A stretch of DNA of 64,000 bases from Pleodorina starrii (Eukaryota > Chlorophyta > Chlorophyceae > Chlamydomonadales > Volvocaceae), in the NCBI GenBank assembly GCA_030267565.1, contig BRXU01000015.1, positions 2,665,001 to 2,729,000 of the forward strand. The letters are read 5' to 3'. Of the stretch, positions 57,177-64,000 are shown piece by piece (within the stretch, counting starts at the first letter, position 1; each line of letters begins with the position of its first letter). Under the pieces are notes generated by a model. The model had not been told where the DNA came from, did no database searches, and saw nothing but the letters and a program-made list of their open reading frames with translations. Both the position numbers and the translations under genes were made by a program.

Positions 57177-57335
57177 TAAGCGCGGGGCTAAGCGCGGGGC
57201 TAAGCGCGGGGCTAAGCGCGGGGCTCAGCGCTTATAAAATAAGCGCTCAGTAAGCGCTCACCCGTATAAGCGCTCACTGAGCGCTCACCCGTAAGCGCAC
57301 AGTAAGCGCTCACGCACCGCTCACGGAGCGCTTAG
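57177..57335. repeat. array of TAAGCGCGGGGC units and AGCGCT(CA) sites
   Basis: Four head-to-tail 12-bp units (TAAGCGCGGGGC) are followed by many copies of AAGCGCTCA or its complement in both orientations, including CAGCGCTTATAAAATAAGCG. AGCGCT is itself a palindrome. The array lies in the spacer between the two duplicated arms. Confidence 0.9.
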
Positions 57336-57644
57336 ACCCCGTACCACGACCTGCCACGACGTTCGTGGAAAATACCTCAAGTTCATGAAAGGCCTCGACG
57401 ACGCAAGTCCATTATTTTAGTCATGCCCAGGGAAGCAAGCCATTGAACTCATGGAAGAGTGAATGTTAGATAGGACGTTGAACGTGCCAGCAGACGTGCG
57501 CGCATGCAAGTAAGTTTGACATCAATCGATCAATGTTGTGTTTCCTGGTGTTTCGAATATGAAACCTGATAAAACTGTTTCGCAACCACAACCGGGACGG
57601 GGTGTCAGGCAAGCCGGGCAAGCGGGGCCGGTCCGCAGGCAGCT

Positions 57645-57856
57645 AGCTGTCGGCGGCCGAGGCCGGGACCGGCAACCTCGCGGGCTGCCCGGTGCCGCGC
57701 CCGCGGTGCGCCACACAGGTCCCGCTGCGCTACCGGCGGCAGAGTGCAGACCTCGGCCGTGACGACTGCTGCGACCCCCAGTGCAGCGAGCAGGACGGCA
57801 CCGTGAGCGGGACGTCGTCCGACACGACGAGCAGCAGCGTGACCGGACTGGACTAA
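57645..57856 (+). pseudogene. possible C-terminal exon fragment of an unknown gene
   Basis: A short plus-strand frame reads through a CACACAG/GTCCCG acceptor-like site and ends VPLRYRRQSADLGRDDCC, DPQCSEQDGTVSGTSSDT, TSSSVTGLD, TAA (57854-57856). The Ser/Thr/Asp-rich ending and sharply higher GC than the flanks look like the last exon of an algal gene, but no partner exons are visible. It may be a stranded gene fragment. Confidence 0.25.
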
Positions 57857-58535
57857 ACTGTCGACATGCCAGTTGTCTTATTGTATGCGGCGGTTCTGTC
57901 GTTGTTGGATGGCGCGCGTGTGCACGGTGAGACCCGTGGGGTGATGCGGAACGATGGCTTGCGCAGGCAGCAGATTACCCAACGCTATAATGTTCAAGTA
58001 TGCGTTGCATGCAGGCTGAGTGTGAGCTACAATAGGGTAGATATAGGACCTTGGCAGGTTGCATACGACGTTTTGGCGGTGTTTCCGTACGGTTCTGCAC
58101 TCGCGGCCATAATACTGCCGAGCGCAAGGGCGAACGTACCCCTCGCCGCGTTCCTCACCTGACAGCGTGCTACCATGCCCATTTACAGCTGAACGGTTTG
58201 GGATATGGCCAGTACATATGCAAAAACATTTTGTATTTTTTGGGCATTTGTCGAGTACGTCTACGATTTTAAAAACGGTTGCAACGCTAGGACGGCCATA
58301 ATAGGGCAACCTACCCGTATGTGTTCAAACTTCACCCGTTGATAATAAGTGGCCAAAGGAGCGCGCGGAGGCCCTTACAAACAACTACAGTTGTAGCAGT
58401 CGTGGCCAGTACACGCACGAAGCCCTGCGGCAGCGAGGTAAGCAAGCAATCCGCCTTCGCGCTTTATGGCGTGGGTCTTCGTCCCGGTGCCAGGAACGCG
58501 CGTCAATGCACAATCCAGTTCGGATTATCACCGGG

Positions 58536-58857
58536 AAACTAAACGGTTTTCTGTGTATTTGCCGAGAGCCTAATCGGCTCGTCGGTGGTTGTACGGCGGG
58601 TCCGTACCAGTGAGAGCGAAGTGCAAGTCGCGGCGAGCGCGACGGAAAGAATAATTTCGCGAGTTTATATAGTCAGTACTGACAGGTTTCCGCTGCGTCG
58701 CCTGCCCATTACACCGCCCCGCGGCAGATAGCGCAGTCGGTAACCAGGCTCGCCTCCTACCAGGCTCGATCGCCTCCTCCCACGGAAGCAAGCACACTCG
58801 TCTGCTCGCAGGTACTCGAGTCCATCCCCGTCTTCAAGTGGTAAGGCAACTACTCAT
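58536..58857. other. 320-bp insertion private to the right arm, with tRNA-like promoter boxes
   Basis: The left arm passes without a break across this point (near 56322). Inside, TAGCGCAGTCGG at 58729-58740 fits the RNA polymerase III A-box consensus, and GGTACTCGAGTCC at 58811-58823 partly fits the B box. No cloverleaf can be folded convincingly. It could be a SINE-like insertion, with GAAA at both edges as a possible short target duplication. Confidence 0.35.
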
Positions 58858-59228
58858 GAAAATGCGAAAGTAAGAATGGCTTCAGTACGTTCCCGGCCGC
58901 CCCGCCAAACAAGCACACCGCATCATGAAGTATCACAATAATGTCATTTTCGGTGACGCTTGTCTGGCAAGCAATAATTATGGCTGATAGAAGCCGGAAC
59001 GTACTACGTACCTGTGCATGCACACGCCGCAATGACAGCACCTACCGCTGGATGTGTACATACATGCCTTTCTTGCATCCACCAAACACCCAAACCCGCC
59101 CTGACTGCTGCTGGCTCCCACGACGCTATTTGTTAATCATCAACCCCGCCGAATGCCTATCGGCCAACCCGCTGTCATCTACCTTCAACCCTCTGCTCAC
59201 CATTCTTTCAAAATATTTGCGACCAGTC

Positions 59229-59255
59229 ATCATCATCATCATCATCATCATCCGT
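59229..59255. repeat. (CAT)n microsatellite, right-arm counterpart
   Basis: About nine units at the place corresponding to the 160-bp array at 55656-55817. Confidence 0.95.
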
Positions 59256-59470
59256 TAACAGCGATATTCGATGGAGAAATTCGCCACGGCCCACCCACGC
59301 AACAAGCCGCCGCGATCATCATCGTGCTAAGTCCTCCAACAAGCCCGGCGCGCATCCCGTCGTTGGCGAGGGGGATCAGTAGTGCGGGGTCGCCGAGAAC
59401 GGCGGCGCAGCCGCAGCCGCCACAAGCGGCAGTGAGGCCAGCGCTGTCGTATCCAATACCAAATAACACC

Positions 59471-63909
<4,439 letters not shown>

Positions 63910-64000
63910 GTGGGTGAGCCACCGGCAAGGCAGCTACACATACATCATTAATATCAGGGCTTGAATCTTGATTGGCTGGGTAGGTAAGTAGGTGGTTTGT

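Larger units (their letters stand above)
56534..58317. other. spacer of the inverted duplication
   Basis: About 1.8 kb of single-copy DNA between the two arms. It contains a cluster of AGCGCT sites (57177-57335) and a possible terminal exon fragment (57645-57856). No other feature was recognised. Confidence 0.7.

Noticed and set aside
58721..58823. A functional tRNA gene
   Set aside because: A-box match only; no acceptor stem, anticodon arm or T arm folds convincingly.

Overview
The window is nuclear DNA of a green alga, most likely a volvocine or other chlamydomonadalean species. Evidence: GC-rich exons with Ala/Gly/Pro-rich spacers, many short GT-AG introns (often GTGAGT or GTGCGT at the donor), long microsatellites in the introns, a J-domain/ferredoxin gene of the kind described for Chlamydomonas chloroplasts, and a dual-endonuclease non-LTR retrotransposon of the RandI/Dualen type first described in Chlamydomonas. 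Stops TAA, TAG and TGA all end the gene models, so the code is standard. All gene models were spliced by eye; exon phases were checked by codon counts but there is no transcript support.

Layout. 1-141: possible tail of a gene entering from the left. 3715-8163 (-): 8-exon plastid-type DnaJ/ferredoxin gene. 9107-12494 (+): 3-exon, 951-residue protein of unknown family, head-to-head with the DnaJ gene. 14209-15575 (-): 3-exon sulfotransferase-fold membrane protein. 18449-22834 (-): 7-exon organic-cation-transporter-like MFS protein. 23.3-24.7 kb: possible gene relic. 25734-35725 (+): 18-exon leucine-rich-repeat protein with a Pro/Gly/Met-rich tail and very long satellite arrays in its introns.

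38.8-64.0 kb is the most interesting part: a large inverted duplication (arms 41492-56533 and 58318-64000+, spacer 56534-58317) carrying two divergently transcribed copies of one ABCG half-transporter gene. Intron 6 of the left copy has gained a RandI/Dualen element of about 8.9 kb (cysteine-protease remnant, AP endonuclease, reverse transcriptase, RNase H, restriction-like endonuclease) and a 1.1 kb element with terminal inverted repeats. The right copy keeps the empty target site for the retrotransposon, which proves its exact ends and a 10-14 bp target-site duplication. The left copy also has frameshifts and a premature stop in exon 7, so it is probably a pseudogene, while the right copy is open as far as the window shows. 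A second, severely 5'-truncated piece of the same retrotransposon family lies in intron 2 of the right copy. Comparing the two arms therefore dates several insertions relative to the duplication.
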